Part shown: piece by piece, positions 53,153 through 64,000 of the stretch
Numbering within the stretch: the stretch's first letter is position 1
Layout of the letters: each line of letters opens with the position of its first letter
Assembly: GCA_003342815.1 (NCBI GenBank)
Contig: PTEX01000133.1
Coordinates: 1-64,000 of the forward strand
Direction: 5' to 3'
Length of the DNA: 64,000 nt
DNA from: Eudromia elegans
Lineage: Eukaryota > Chordata > Aves > Tinamiformes > Tinamidae
The notes under the pieces: generated by a model
Database searches by the model: none
The model's input: the letters and a program-made list of their open reading frames with translations, nothing else
Told to the model about the DNA's origin: nothing
Made by a program: the position numbers and the translations under genes

Positions 53153-53520
53153 ATGGCGGCGGGGGAAGCGGGCGGCGCCTGCGCGCTGGGGCCCGCGGAG
53201 CCGCCGGGGGCGGGCGCGCTCGCCGCCATCGCCGCTGCCGCCGCAGCCATGGGGCTGCCGCGGTGCCGCGGGCTGGCGGTGATGCTGCTGCTGCTGTCGC
53301 TGTCACTGTCGTCGTCGTCGGAGCCCACGCCGGCCACGGGTGAGCCGGGCCGGGGAGGAAACCACTGCGCGCCGAGGGGCGGGAAGCGGGGCAACGCGGG
53401 GCTCGTTTTGCCCCGATCTTATTGTTTTGTGAAGAAAAGCTGAGGCGAAGCGAGGCCGGGGGGCGGCGGGGCGCGATCCGCGGGGCCCTCCGCGCCTCCA
53501 GCGGCGCTTTAGAGGCGGCC
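53080..53520 (+). promoter_or_regulatory. CpG-dense region at gene 7 exon 1
   Basis: High CG density from about 53100 across both candidate start codons, ending abruptly near 53530. A CpG-island promoter is likely. Confidence 0.55.
53249..53339 (+). CDS. Gene 7 exon 1: signal peptide
   Basis: ATG, GLPRCRG, then VMLLLLSLSLSSSS and donor G|GTGAGC. The upstream in-frame ATG (53153) lies in the CpG region. Confidence 0.8.
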
Positions 53521-56500
53521 CCGGGCGATTGGGTGGATTTGGGGTTATTTTATACTCGAGACCAAGGCTGGAAGGAGGCGCCCTGGCCAGGCAGGAGGAA
53601 CTTGAGGGGGTGGGTGAGCAACCTGCGCTGGAGCGCCTTTGGATGCAAGCAAAATACACCCTAAAAACAAAGAACATATATAGCTATGCGTGAGTAGTCT
53701 GTGTTAGAGCTGCCCATTGAGTGCAAGTAAAATATAAACTATATATATAGTCATAGAAATATATATATATAGTGTGTATGGTGTGCGTGTATATATACGA
53801 GTAAGCTGTGCTAGTGTGGGCCATTGGTTGTAATTAAGGTCTAAGCATATATGTGTGTGTGTGTATCTGTATATAATATCTATATGTATATATACAGTAT
53901 ATGTGTGTATGTGCATAATATATAATAGTTTTGCCTGTTATTCCTTTTTTTGACGTATCAGTGCATCCTTAGAGCTTTCGGGGCTGACTCGGCTTTCATG
54001 CCCTTAACGCTCCAACCCATCGGATCTCCCCTCTTGGTAAGGTTACGTTTTGCTTTCTCTTCCCTCTTACCCCGCAGGAGCATGCGAGCCTCCGCCGAGA
54101 CTTTACTACGCCGAGCTCCAGGACAGCTTCCAAGAGATGCAGAGTTTTCCATCCGGGACCACCGTGACGTACACGTGCCGCCCGGGATACAGGAGGATCC
54201 CTGGAAAGTCGTTAAATATTACTTGTACAGGCTCACAGTGGTCACACACAGAGCCCTTCTGTACAGGTAGCGTGTGCTCGTGGCTCTTCTCCTCCCTCCC
54301 TCTTCTAACTGGCAATTTCAGTTTTCTCCTGGATAGAAATGATGTTTTCTACTAACCTATATGAAAAAAAAGCTGAATTGTTGCTTTATTTTTTCTGTAG
54401 TCATCACTGGAGAAATCACAGAGGTATCTTTTGAGTGTTTTAGTCTTTTAAATGCTTGCAGATAGCTCCCCCAAACAGGAGTCTCCTGTAGTAAATTTGT
54501 GGTTTGAAGACTTGACTTTAAGGGCAGTGGATACCAAAAACTTGGTTTATGTACATAATTGCATGAGATATGAGGTTCTTTTTTTCTTTTCTTTTTTCTT
54601 TTCTCCACAGAGAAAAAATGTAGTCGTCCAGAAGATTTAGAACATGGCTCAGCTCGTATAGAGGACCTTAAATTTGGTTCAAGCATTACTTTTTCATGTG
54701 AAGAGGGGTAAGGATTTTTTTGGAAGTTAACGAATATTCTTCTGTTTAGACTAGACTGAGAACAAAAGTGCACTTTCTTATGCAGAATCTATTTCCAATT
54801 TGACTTGAAATGTCTCCAGAATTCTACCTGGAGTGAATTAAACCACAACAAAATGAGTTAGTGTCCTGGTTCAACTTACTGATAGCATCAGCTAAGGCTT
54901 AAGCCATTTTTAGTAGAATTCTGCAGAGTGAAACCTGTAGTGTTCTAATGACTTTTTTTTAATGCCCTTATGAAAGGGGAACTGTTGACTGTATCAACAA
55001 GTACTTGCTTATGATATTGAATCACCTGTCCTATAACAAAGTCAGAAGTGCTAAGCTTTTGTTAGGCTCTATTCCTCTTCCTTTTAACAGCTTATTTGTT
55101 TAGTACTAGTAGCTTTAGAGCATTCATCGTTAGCGGGTACAGGCCAGGAGAGCACTTGCCATCTCTTTAATGATTTCTCATTTGCTCTCTGTGTTTTTTC
55201 CAAAAATAGAGTATTTGAAAATCTTTTAAGAAACAGTCCTCTTAACAACAAAAAAATGCTACGTTGTGCCCCCATTTTGGTAGAAGGAAATTATATAAAC
55301 AAAGCTTCTAAGTGCCTGGTGGAGTAATAAGTGACTTCTTAAGTTCCACTCCTTTAAAATTTTCATGTTTAGGTACCGGTTACGTGGAGCTAGTGAAATT
55401 TCCTGTGTAATTAAAGGTACAGGTGTTGGCTGGAGTAAAAATCTTCCTTTCTGTGAGCGTAAGTAAATACTACCATCTTTATGTTTATATTCAGGTGAAT
55501 ATAAATTTAAAAGCAATTGTATAGACTGTACAGTAAAACGAATTTGCTGTTATAAGAGACGATTGTGAAATAGGGCCATTTTTTTTTTTTTATTTTGTGC
55601 ATCTGAAGAATGACTACTGAAAAACTTCAGTCATTGCAATAATTAGTGTGTGTTGGTTAAAGTCAAAGGCAACTTAGAATTGCAACCTTGTTCTAAGTGA
55701 CCCAGTTAACAATTGGCTCTGTAGCTTGTGTTAGAAATGGCTTTATACTAGATTTAAAATGAAATTACTTGAAAATCAAGGATTAGTTTTGGTTTTTTTC
55801 CTCCCCTCTGAGGTAACAGTAAAATTCTGTCAACTAATTTATTTGATTTATTTCTAGAAATTCCTTGTGAACCGCCTCCGAATATAGCCAATGGCCTCTA
55901 CGATGAAAGAGAGAGCTACGTTTATCAAACAACAGTAACTTATAGGTGTGTTGATGTACCAAAAGGCATGGATCGCTTCTCCCTGATTGGCTCCGATTCT
56001 ATCTTCTGCAAATATGATACAGACAAAAATGGAATTTGGAGTGGACCACCTCCAGAATGCAGAGGTTGCTATTATTATTATTTTTAATACACTTTCTCTA
56101 TTGTAACTATGTGACTCAAATTTGAATATCCCTTTCCTGAAGATAGGAGTGGGTGGGTGGGTGAGAAATGGAAAAGAAGGAACAGATCCTCTGCTGCTGT
56201 TAATTGGTACAACTCCAGTGATAATCAGATCAGCTGCATTGTGCCTGTGAATTGATTGTTTCACAAAATGTGGACGACAGAATTGAAAACTCATATTGTA
56301 AGCATGCAGTTGATAGAAGTGGCAAGAACAAAATGGAAGAACTGAAAGACTGCAAAGCCTTGAGCAGTTGAAGAAAAAAATTGAAAGAGCAAGAAAATAT
56401 GAGTTCCATGGTGGATAGTGAAAAGAGAAGAAAGAACTCCTGTTCTCAGCAAAGTCTGAGCCTCGCAGATGGAAAAAATCTTTAACTTTTTTTATAAAGC

Positions 56501-59500
56501 CACTCCAAAATAATGTGAGTGATTAGATTAAAAGAAAAATCTCTTACAATGAGTAAGAGAATACAATGTCTAATACAATGATGCTGTTAACAAATGTTTC
56601 AAAGCTATATTTTTCTCTTACCTGTTTCAGTGGTCAAATGTGACAACCTGAAAGTTGAACATGGAAAAAAAATTACTGGTTTTGGGCCTTCCTATAGCTA
56701 TAAGGACTCCATTACATTTGAGTGTGATCCAGGCTATTCTATGGTTGGAAGTCAGACAGTTAGCTGCCTGGAAAATAGCACCTGGCACCCCCCAAAACCA
56801 ACTTGTATAAAAAGTAAGTCTTTAAATAGGAAGCTGACCTTTGGTATGTGAAGAATGCTGTTAAAATTAAGTTATTACACTGTGGTTTAAAATCTAAAGG
56901 AAAGGGAGTTGATGCAGAGTCTTACCTGCAGACAACTATTCTGGGTATTATGATGACTCTTCCTTATGTGATTTCGCAGGTGAGATTGAATTGAGTTCCA
57001 GACAGACACACTGAAGTTGGGTCATGGGCACACTGCAGTTAGTGTTGTGCTGTTCTAGTCATTTCATACAGAAATGCAGGACAAAATGAGCGTTGCTGAT
57101 TTCTGATAGAAAGGACTAAGGTTATGCAGAATGTGGAGAGATCTATAGTGTCTTTTCAGAGTGATATGAATTATTACAGTTATGTATCATTTCTCACAAG
57201 TCTTGAAACAATGTGTTCTCATAAAAAGGCTGAGTGACTTAAACTTCAATGTTTTATAACATGTTATTATCTCTATTCTCACTTCTGAAAATGTTTGTTA
57301 GCCCCTGAAGAGATGTGTGCTGCCCCGGAGATCACAGATGGAAAACTAATTCCACTGAAAACTGAGTATAACAAAGGAGAGTCTGTTCGGATAAAATGCA
57401 ATGATCAGTGTGCTTTTCCTGATGGTGCTGGAGAGATGACAGTATCCTGTGAAGGAGGGAAAACATGGAGTTCGTTGCAAAACTGCAAATGTGAGTAAAA
57501 AGTTAAGTAATTCTGGGCACATGCAGTGTCTGAAAGTTAGAGTCTGTCAGCATGCCTAGGTAGGAAGAATCAGCTTCTAACAGGCTGCGAGTGTTTTGGG
57601 TAGGATTTGAGCAACTGAGAGGGACTTGGGGTATGTATTGTCCCCAGAGGGTATCTGAAGCCTTTAGGCAGCAGGAAACATTTTGAGGTAAAGAGTCTTG
57701 AAGATTGAGTAAGCCACTGATGCTTGGACAAATGTAGGGCCCTATTTTATTTGATGACAACCACTTGAATCTGCTTCATGCATCAGCTCCATGTTTTGTC
57801 TTCTTTTCTAGGTATGCATGTAGATCCCACTCCACACATCAGTCATGGTAGGATAATTGCTGGATTAAAATCTTCATATTCTGTAGGGGATATTATTACA
57901 ATTGAATGTTATGCAGGCTACACATTACATGGTGAAGCTAATATTCAGTATTCTGGAGAAAACACGTGGACACCTGAAGTACCCACTTGCCACTTAAGTA
58001 AGTATGAACTGCAAGAATTTCATTGGAATTAAAAATGCATGTAATGGGCGGTTTGTTTATTGAGGAAAGGTTTTTATATTTAGGAAAAGTAATGCAAACT
58101 TCTATTTTGGCTTGAGGGAAAAGATTTTTGTAAACTGCCTTTAAAAGCAGGAATATTGTACGATATAACATGTTTTGATGTAAACTGGCCAGGTACAAGG
58201 CTCGTGTTGGCAAAAGCGCTTGATCTATTTGAAATCACCTCGAGCATACATTTATATAATATGTTTGAATGAGAAACACATGTTCCGCTTGTGATATTGA
58301 TTTATTCTGTTTTTAGGTGCATATATTATCGTCATCATCTGTGGTAAGTATCTTGTTATGAACACTGAGCAAGATCCAGATCATATTTTTTATTTATGTG
58401 TGTTATTTATGTATTTATTTGTAAAATCTTTTTTAATTGCTATATATCATCGGATTTCAAATTCAATGTTCTTGCTTTATCAGCTTTGTGAGCTCTTCAG
58501 AGCAGGAGGTGTAATTCTGTAATTCCTGCACCTAAAATGTGGGAGAGTGCTTTGGGTTTTCTGAAATTGTCTCTAGATAAATAACTGGGCATAGCCAACA
58601 AACTACTTCCTCCATCTTCTGGGCACTTTGTACACATTTATTGAAGAAAACTTTTATGAATGTGGTTCTCTACCGCCACCTCCTTTATAAACACATGAAT
58701 AATAGGATATGACAATTGTTTTAATATTTTAAAGCTGGTTGAATTTTACCATCTAGGTGAGCAGTGCCCTTGATACTTTGTCAAAGACTCTCGTTTTGGT
58801 GATACGTGTGTGTTTTACTGGAAAAGGGAAGGTGCTGAATAGACTGACAGGAGGGTGAAGATACTACTGTCTTGCTAATTTTTGAGCTTTTTTTTTTTTT
58901 TTTGAGATATAGTAGACATCTTTATCATTCTAAGTCTTTTTAATTTTTTTTTTTCCTGAAGCAATTGTGGCAATTCTCGTGTCGCTGGCAGCTTTCTGGG
59001 TCTATAAGATACTCTTTTCACAAAAAGGGTGAGTAAACCTCTTTTTGCTTTATTTGTTCTTTTTTTGGCCGATTTCTGTGTGACTGTGCAAGAGCCAAGA
59101 AGTATGTACGTTTTTCAAGCCTTGCCTGCCTTTTCTGCTTAAAATGCTTTGCGATAATATGTGAGCTTATCACAGCAGACGATGGAAAGCTAAGTGCTTA
59201 ACTGTATATTTGACTTTGTTTTTATATCTGTTGTTCAGGTAAAGTGCTAATTAATGCTTGTGCTAATTTTAAGGAAAATAACGTCCTTCATGCTTACGCT
59301 TGACATGGGGGTGCTTAACTGTGAAAAGGAACATGTGTTTGCTCTAGAATGTGCCAGTTCCCATCTTAGAAGCGGTGTAGTGTTGGCTTGTGTGAGCTTC
59401 AGCTGTTCGTTTGTCTTTTATTTTTTGGCCTGAATAGTTTCTGGAATCACTTAGGAAAAGCCTCTGTAGGTTTTTAGAGGCAGGATGGTGATTTAAATAA

Positions 59501-60281
59501 ACAGGAAGCGTTAAGAGTGAGGACTTTCCTCTCTCCTTTGGAAGATGCACCAGAGGCAGTGGAGGGGGTGACAGAAGAACCAGTGTGTTCATCTTTCCTA
59601 CCAGAAGGAACTTGCATAAAATCATACGGACTTATTAAAAGGAAAAGGCTCTGTAAGAAGTGTGTCTGAGGCTGTATACTTCTGTGCTGCTGCATTTGCT
59701 TTTAATCTGCAGCTTGGATAATCTGCAACCCAGAGAGCCAGAGAATCAGTATTGGGAGCTGACTGTAGTGCCAGGCACCTTTGGCCTTCATAAGGAGAGA
59801 GAGCTCTTGGGGTGCAGAGAGGAGAGGAGGTATAACCCAATAGTAATGAAAATTATCCAGCAGCTTATTCCTGCAAACTTCACTGTCGGAAAAATCTTGC
59901 TGCACCCGGTGCTTTCCTTAAGCTTCTATGCTACAAGTATCTGAAAGTCGACTGGGCTTTCAGACAAAGGAAGTATCTTAATCTGCTTTTGCTAAAGCCT
60001 AAATCTCACCATTTATTGCCATTGGATTCCTGAATTACCTGAGCCTTTACAGCCATTGTGCTGATACTGCCTGGATTGTAGTTTTCACTTTACAGCAGAA
60101 GTCTTTCTTTGCCCTCTCTTTTCTTTTGTGTTTAATCCTCAATTTTTTTAGAATATTCAATTAGATCTTTTTCCCCCTTCTGCTGTTCAGCTCGTATACA
60201 GTTGATGAATATTGCAAGGAAACATGTATTTTAAAAACTAATGTTCCATCTGAGACGGAAGACTCTACACAAATGAATTAA
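53249..60281 (+). CDS. Six-SCR type I membrane complement regulator (MCP/CR1-like)
   Basis: Exons 53249-53339, 54078-54266, 54611-54707, 55373-55458, 55858-56064, 56631-56813, 57302-57490, 57812-57997, 58317-58343, 58962-59028 and 60191-60281; 1413 bases, 470 residues. SCR1 is type a, SCR2 the split b, SCR3 a c type with the inserted loop seen in human CR1 SCR3, SCR4 d, then SCR5 and SCR6. A helix in two exons and a 30-residue tail follow. SCR1-4 match the C3b/C4b-binding unit of CR1, DAF and MCP, so a cell-surface cofactor or decay function is likely. An in-frame ATG at 53153 would add 32 Ala/Gly-rich residues before the signal peptide; the 53249 start is preferred because it opens directly on the signal. 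SCR6 lacks two canonical Cys. The orthologue in chicken is uncertain. Confidence 0.85.
53736..53935. repeat. AT/GT microsatellite in gene 7 intron 1
   Basis: Runs of TATATATA and TGTGTGTG alternate irregularly. Confidence 0.85.
54078..55458 (+). CDS. Gene 7 SCR1 (54078-54266) and split SCR2 (54611-54707, 55373-55458)
   Basis: SCR1 starts ACEPPPRLYYAELQDS and ends TEPFCTG. SCR2 starts KKCSRPEDLEHG, splits in phase 2 at CEEG, resumes YRLRGAS and ends KNLPFCE. Confidence 0.9.
55858..56064 (+). CDS. Gene 7 SCR3 with CR1-like insertion
   Basis: Starts IPCEPPPNIANG. Between Cys2 and Cys3 it has an extra VDVPKGMDRF stretch before the SLIG motif and ends WSGPPPECRG. The donor G|GTTGCT is weak, though frame and length fit. 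Confidence 0.83.
56631..57490 (+). CDS. Gene 7 SCR4 (56631-56813) and SCR5 (57302-57490)
   Basis: SCR4 starts VKCDNLKVEHGKK and ends PTCIKS. SCR5 starts MCAAPEITDGK and ends LQNCKC; it carries a fifth Cys (NDQCAF) soon after Cys2. Confidence 0.88.
57812..57997 (+). CDS. Gene 7 SCR6, lacking Cys1 and Cys3
   Basis: Cys2 (IECYAGY), the Trp and Cys4 (PTCHL) are present. The Cys1 position reads VDPTPHISHG, and Cys3 is a Tyr (NIQYSGENTW). A Cys codon spans the preceding exon junction. Confidence 0.82.
58317..59028 (+). CDS. Gene 7 transmembrane exons 58317-58343 and 58962-59028
   Basis: AYIIVIICG joins AIVAILVSLAAFW and then VYKILFSQKG, giving a helix of about 22 residues. Ends in phase 2. Confidence 0.82.
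60191..60281 (+). CDS. Gene 7 cytoplasmic tail exon
   Basis: Acceptor GTTCAG; the phase 2 Gly is completed and followed by SYTVDEYCKE. The acidic, Thr/Ser-rich tail ends in TAA 60279-60281. Other tail exons in the long intron are possible. Confidence 0.75.
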
Positions 60282-63200
60282 TTGAATCTTAAAAAGGTAT
60301 ATGCATTCCACTTAAGTATCATTGCAAATGTCCAAATTAAGTGTCTGTTTTTATAGTATACTCTGAATTTCAGGGGAGGTGTGGAATCTAACTGGCTGTG
60401 AACAGCAGTTCCCTGTGGAAAAGGTTATAAGAAGTATGCTTCTTTTTTATGGACAGTTATTCTAGAGGAATAGTGGATGTTACCTTTACATGAAGAATTG
60501 TCATGTGATATCTTAAACGATAGCTTTGAGTGACTGCCTATCACACTGTCTAGCTTTGAGTTGCCTTTAAAAATCGGGTAACTGATTTGTTTTTAACTTT
60601 CTAAGAAAAATAATTGAAGATGCGGACAAGATCTCTTAAGCCTTGGTATAAAAAGCTAATTTGTTTTTCAAATTTGGAGTTTCGTAGACCTAAAAAGGGT
60701 CAAAATATAGCTGCTTGTCTGGAATTATTTTCCTGTTCTGTATTTTAAATTGGACTGCATTTGCCGGATGCATTTGATGGCAGTTAGGATTTCTCCTGCA
60801 CTTCTGTAGAGTCCAGATTGGCTTTTTAGAGAATCTGACTCTTCAAACCTGGTTCCAGCAGCACGGGTGTATGTGCCTAGTATTGTGATAGAACAGCGTA
60901 GGTGCTATTGTGTTCAATCTTTTTTTCATTACTGCCTTAATGGTCTGAATTTGTGCTGTAGTTGTAGTACCTTTGTGTTGCTTTTTCCCATTACACAAAC
61001 TGTGAGAAGGTAATTATTGAAATGTTAGTTCTCTTATCTGAATTAATGCAGAGGTCTTTAAATGCATAGTCTTGTTTTTTATTTTTATAATTAATTGACC
61101 TTTCTGTATCTTTGCTAAGTTTGGGAAGGCATATAACACAGATACCCCTCCCTCCCTCCTCTCAATTCTGGAGGATTGAGTAATTCAGGAATTTGCAAAT
61201 ATATGGTGTAAATAGTCATGGATGCAACTGAAAATTTGAATCCTCGTTTATTTAAATATTGTAGATTCAGTCTTAGTGGACTACAGAATCAAAAGTCTCA
61301 CAAACTAATAGCTAGTATTCACACTATGGTGTAGTCCAGATGAGTCAGGACTCATATGCCTGTCTGGTCTGTATTCAGTTCTGGTAATACTCTAGCACGG
61401 TTTGTCCATCACTTGAAACGATCCGTTTGGATCAGATGCTGTTCTTGGGTCTCGCTTTTTAGCAGTCTAGGGATGAAACCGAGAGCAGGCTCTCATGAGC
61501 CTGGTAGTTGCTTACTGTGCTGAGGACAAACGACGGTGTTTCGTGACCTTAGCTGTTGGCTTAATGATAAAGCTGGGGATGTGCTTTCAGCCTAAATGTG
61601 AAAAGTACTTAAATGTAAAATCTCTGATTTGACTTGTTTTTTTGTTTGTAGGAAACGTGACAGCACTCCGTGTACTGCCAAATATACGAGCTGTAAAGCA
61701 TGAATGCCCTTTCCTGGGGGTGGGAGGGAATTTGAAGTTAAATATGCCTGTCGGAAATGAAATGATTGCACTTGTGTTCAGCTTCTGCAGGGGAATACCT
61801 TGTACTTCTGGCCTTGAAACTATTGTTATAATATGTCCTATAGTAGGAGATTGTTATTAGGAAAAAGTCAGAATCTGTATCCATGCTTTTCTTTATGGAC
61901 TGCTCTTGTCTTTTATATGTGTGAAATTGCCTTTGAAAAGACACTGTAGCGTGCAGGACCAGGTCTGCATTGGCACTGCTGTCCTAGCCTGCCTTCACTC
62001 TTGCCTCTTTCCTTGCAGAAGGCTATTAGCTCTGCTCGTTAAAATCTTAATGTGCTTCTACTGTGCACTTGAGGTGGTGTAAATGATGATGTGTGTTGTG
62101 TTCATGTTTTAATTATTTATTTCCTTAAGAGATTGGTGCCTTTTAAGGCTCTTTTATTCAAAATTTTGCAATTTAGCACTCAGATGCACTACCTCTTGGT
62201 CTACCATCTTTGTATCTATGAATTAAATGGTGCCTTGGAATCAGACTGCTGTAGTTTCTCCATTGCTTTTAAGAAGGGAGAAAGCCATATAGGTGTTTCT
62301 GGCCCTCTGGTTTGATTCCAGAAAAGCTCCAGTGGAGCTGCTGGAATAGAAAAGGGAAGGCTTACTAGCAAGATTGTCCCTGCCTTAACATTTGGTGGCC
62401 TCTTAATAGAAAATATGTGCTGAGAAACCCGGGTAGCCACCTTTTGTTGGGAGCAAAATGCCATTCACTAGGATGCAGGCTTGATTTTATTTAGCATTGC
62501 TGCAGATTCAGAGATAATTATGTTGCTTCTTAGGGTAGGAAGGTTGCTGTATGCACCTAGCTTCCTTGCCTTTTTTCTTTTTTTCTCTCTTAAAATCATA
62601 TATTCACACCAAATATTTCAAATCTCTGTATGCATACCACTATGCCAAGTGTAAATCCATAGTGCAGGGTACTGTGGATGTCTCTAGAGAAACAGGAACC
62701 TCTCCCCTGTCTGACTTCTAGATTTTTCTCTTGAGGGAAGCCAAGCTAACCTAGTTGCAAGAGGGAAGGGTGGGTATCCCATGAGAGGGAATGTCTCTCT
62801 CCTTAGATGGCTGGTCACTTTAGGAAGCAGTTTTGTCAGATGGTGACTCCAAGAGCTCCTATCACAGAAGTAAGTCTGAATTAAGACCTGGGCTTGCATT
62901 GATAGCTGTTTCTTTAAATGCCTGCGTGTGATTTCTAATATAATTGAAAATTGAATTGGGATGGTTTTTGGCTTAGTGAATTTCCAAGTTTGTATTCAAA
63001 GAACGTACAGGCAACTTGTAAGAACCACATTTTTTCAGGAAAAAAAAAAGACTGAATTGCCTCACTTCAAATGGCTGAGGCAGCATTTAAACTGTTCTTG
63101 CTTGTCTGTGGTAGATTGGCTCTTGTTCTCCACTGTTGTGAGCAGATTGTTCTACAGTGTAAGACTATTTGGGGTTTTATAGGGCTCTTTGGGACAATCC

Positions 63201-63524
63201 CAGCAGTTGTATTGTTAGAGTTCATAATGGCCTCTGGGTATGAAAGAGGATTTTGGCAAAACAGAGGACGACTTGTTGTTTAGTGCCTTTTCAGTGGCTG
63301 ATGTATAGTTTAATAATGATTTGTTGTTTGTAAATACTGTGATAATATATTGGACCTGCCCGTGTTGCACACTAGCTGGCTTGATTTGTGTATGGCATCT
63401 TCAAATGTGTAAAAATATGCTGAAATGCACTTAATGCTGAAGTAAAAAGACTTTTTGTAAAAGTTTGGTTTATTTTTCTATTTCTGATGTAAAGCCTAGC
63501 AACAATTGTAATATTACAAATAAA
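60282..63524 (+). terminator. Gene 7 long 3' region with AATAAA at 63519-63524
   Basis: 3.2 kb with no supported exon; AT-rich and low in coding character. The hexamer ATTACAAATAAAAATACTG context at 63513-63531 is the best poly(A) candidate. Beyond it (63525-64000) I see nothing recognisable. Confidence 0.5.
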
Positions 63525-64000
63525 AATACTGAATTATTTAGTAGTAAGTGTTTGTCTTTTATTTATCATGTAGTAAATGGCTGTTTTCCATTGTTCTTGA
63601 AAGTGTGCATTTCTGAGTGTTCCCCACATCAAACTCGTGCTAGATGGTAACTATTAAGATCAAATCTTGAACTTTGTGCACAAAACTATTTGATGAGAAC
63701 TTGGATGTGTAGTGTAGAAAACTTGTATCTGTGTGCTGAGCAGCCTGTTGTCTTTGGCTCCCTTTTGGAAAAGGAGAGGATTTTCCAGAGTTTCCAAAAC
63801 CTTATGATATTCGCACCTGAAAAATTTGATAAAAACGTAATGGAAAAGAATGTGCCAGCATTGACGTAACATTAAATCAAGAGCAATGGTAACTAGTCCC
63901 TAGCCCACCTGGCACCTTTGTTGTAACAGACATAATTCTCTTTTAAGTAAGTATAGATGGAATGTGCTCTGTTTATGTGTTTACTTATTGCACCAGTTTT

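Noticed and set aside
59660..59944. Frame in the last intron of gene 7 as an alternative tail exon
   Set aside because: An acceptor (CTGCAG) exists near 59710, but the phase 2 continuation is less convincing than exon 60191-60281, which resembles the other tails.

Overview
The window is vertebrate, almost certainly avian. It carries CR1-type retroposon 3' ends (1051-1335 and 10996-11040), compact introns, and CpG-dense first exons next to AT-rich stretches, as on bird small chromosomes. It also contains a 632-base assembly gap (31112-31743). Every gene I can support is on the + strand and is built from short consensus repeats (SCR, also called CCP or Sushi domains). This is a regulators-of-complement-activation (RCA) cluster. 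I count seven genes and about 67 SCRs. I reconstructed the exon structures by hand from splice sites, reading phase and the Cys/Trp/Gly-Tyr pattern of SCRs; none is backed by transcripts.

Layout. (1) 11-1671: the 3' end of a C4BP-alpha-like gene, with three SCRs and a C-terminal oligomerisation exon. (2) 2506-7482: a complete C4BP-alpha-like gene, with signal peptide, nine SCRs and oligomerisation exon; 637 aa predicted. (3) 8903-12103 and beyond: signal peptide, four SCRs and a Lys/Ser-rich spacer; no membrane anchor found, so probably secreted. (4) 15272-20455, or to 21504: signal peptide, five SCRs, transmembrane helix and tail. The exon for its first SCR has lost its GT donor, and SCR5 is a tandem copy of SCR4. 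(5) 22730-28530: signal peptide, seven SCRs and a short hydrophobic C-terminus typical of a GPI signal; 483 aa. (6) 31945-51989: a giant CR1/CR2-like type I receptor with 42 coding exons, 33 SCRs, one transmembrane segment and a Tyr-rich tail; 2141 aa predicted. (7) 53249-60281: a six-SCR type I membrane protein of MCP/CR1 type; 470 aa, or 502 aa from an upstream in-frame ATG.

Genes 3, 4 and 5 are secreted, transmembrane and GPI-linked, in that order. This matches my memory of the chicken CRES, CREM and CREG genes (C4BPS, C4BPM, C4BPG). The symbols rest on architecture and order, not on a search.

A shared module runs through genes 3 to 7: an 'a' SCR (G-C-x-x-P with a following ELxEE-type stretch), a 'b' SCR always split into two exons at a Gly codon in phase 2, then usually a 'c' SCR (C-E-P-P-P type, W-S-x-P-P-x-C end). 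In mammalian CR1, DAF and MCP the equivalent SCRs bind C3b/C4b and support decay acceleration or cofactor activity, so these products probably protect self surfaces and plasma from complement. Almost all SCR exons are symmetric (phase 1 to 1), so they can be skipped or duplicated without breaking the frame, and the locus shows several recent examples of this. Outside the genes I see simple repeats, minisatellites, long 3' regions and nothing else I can name.
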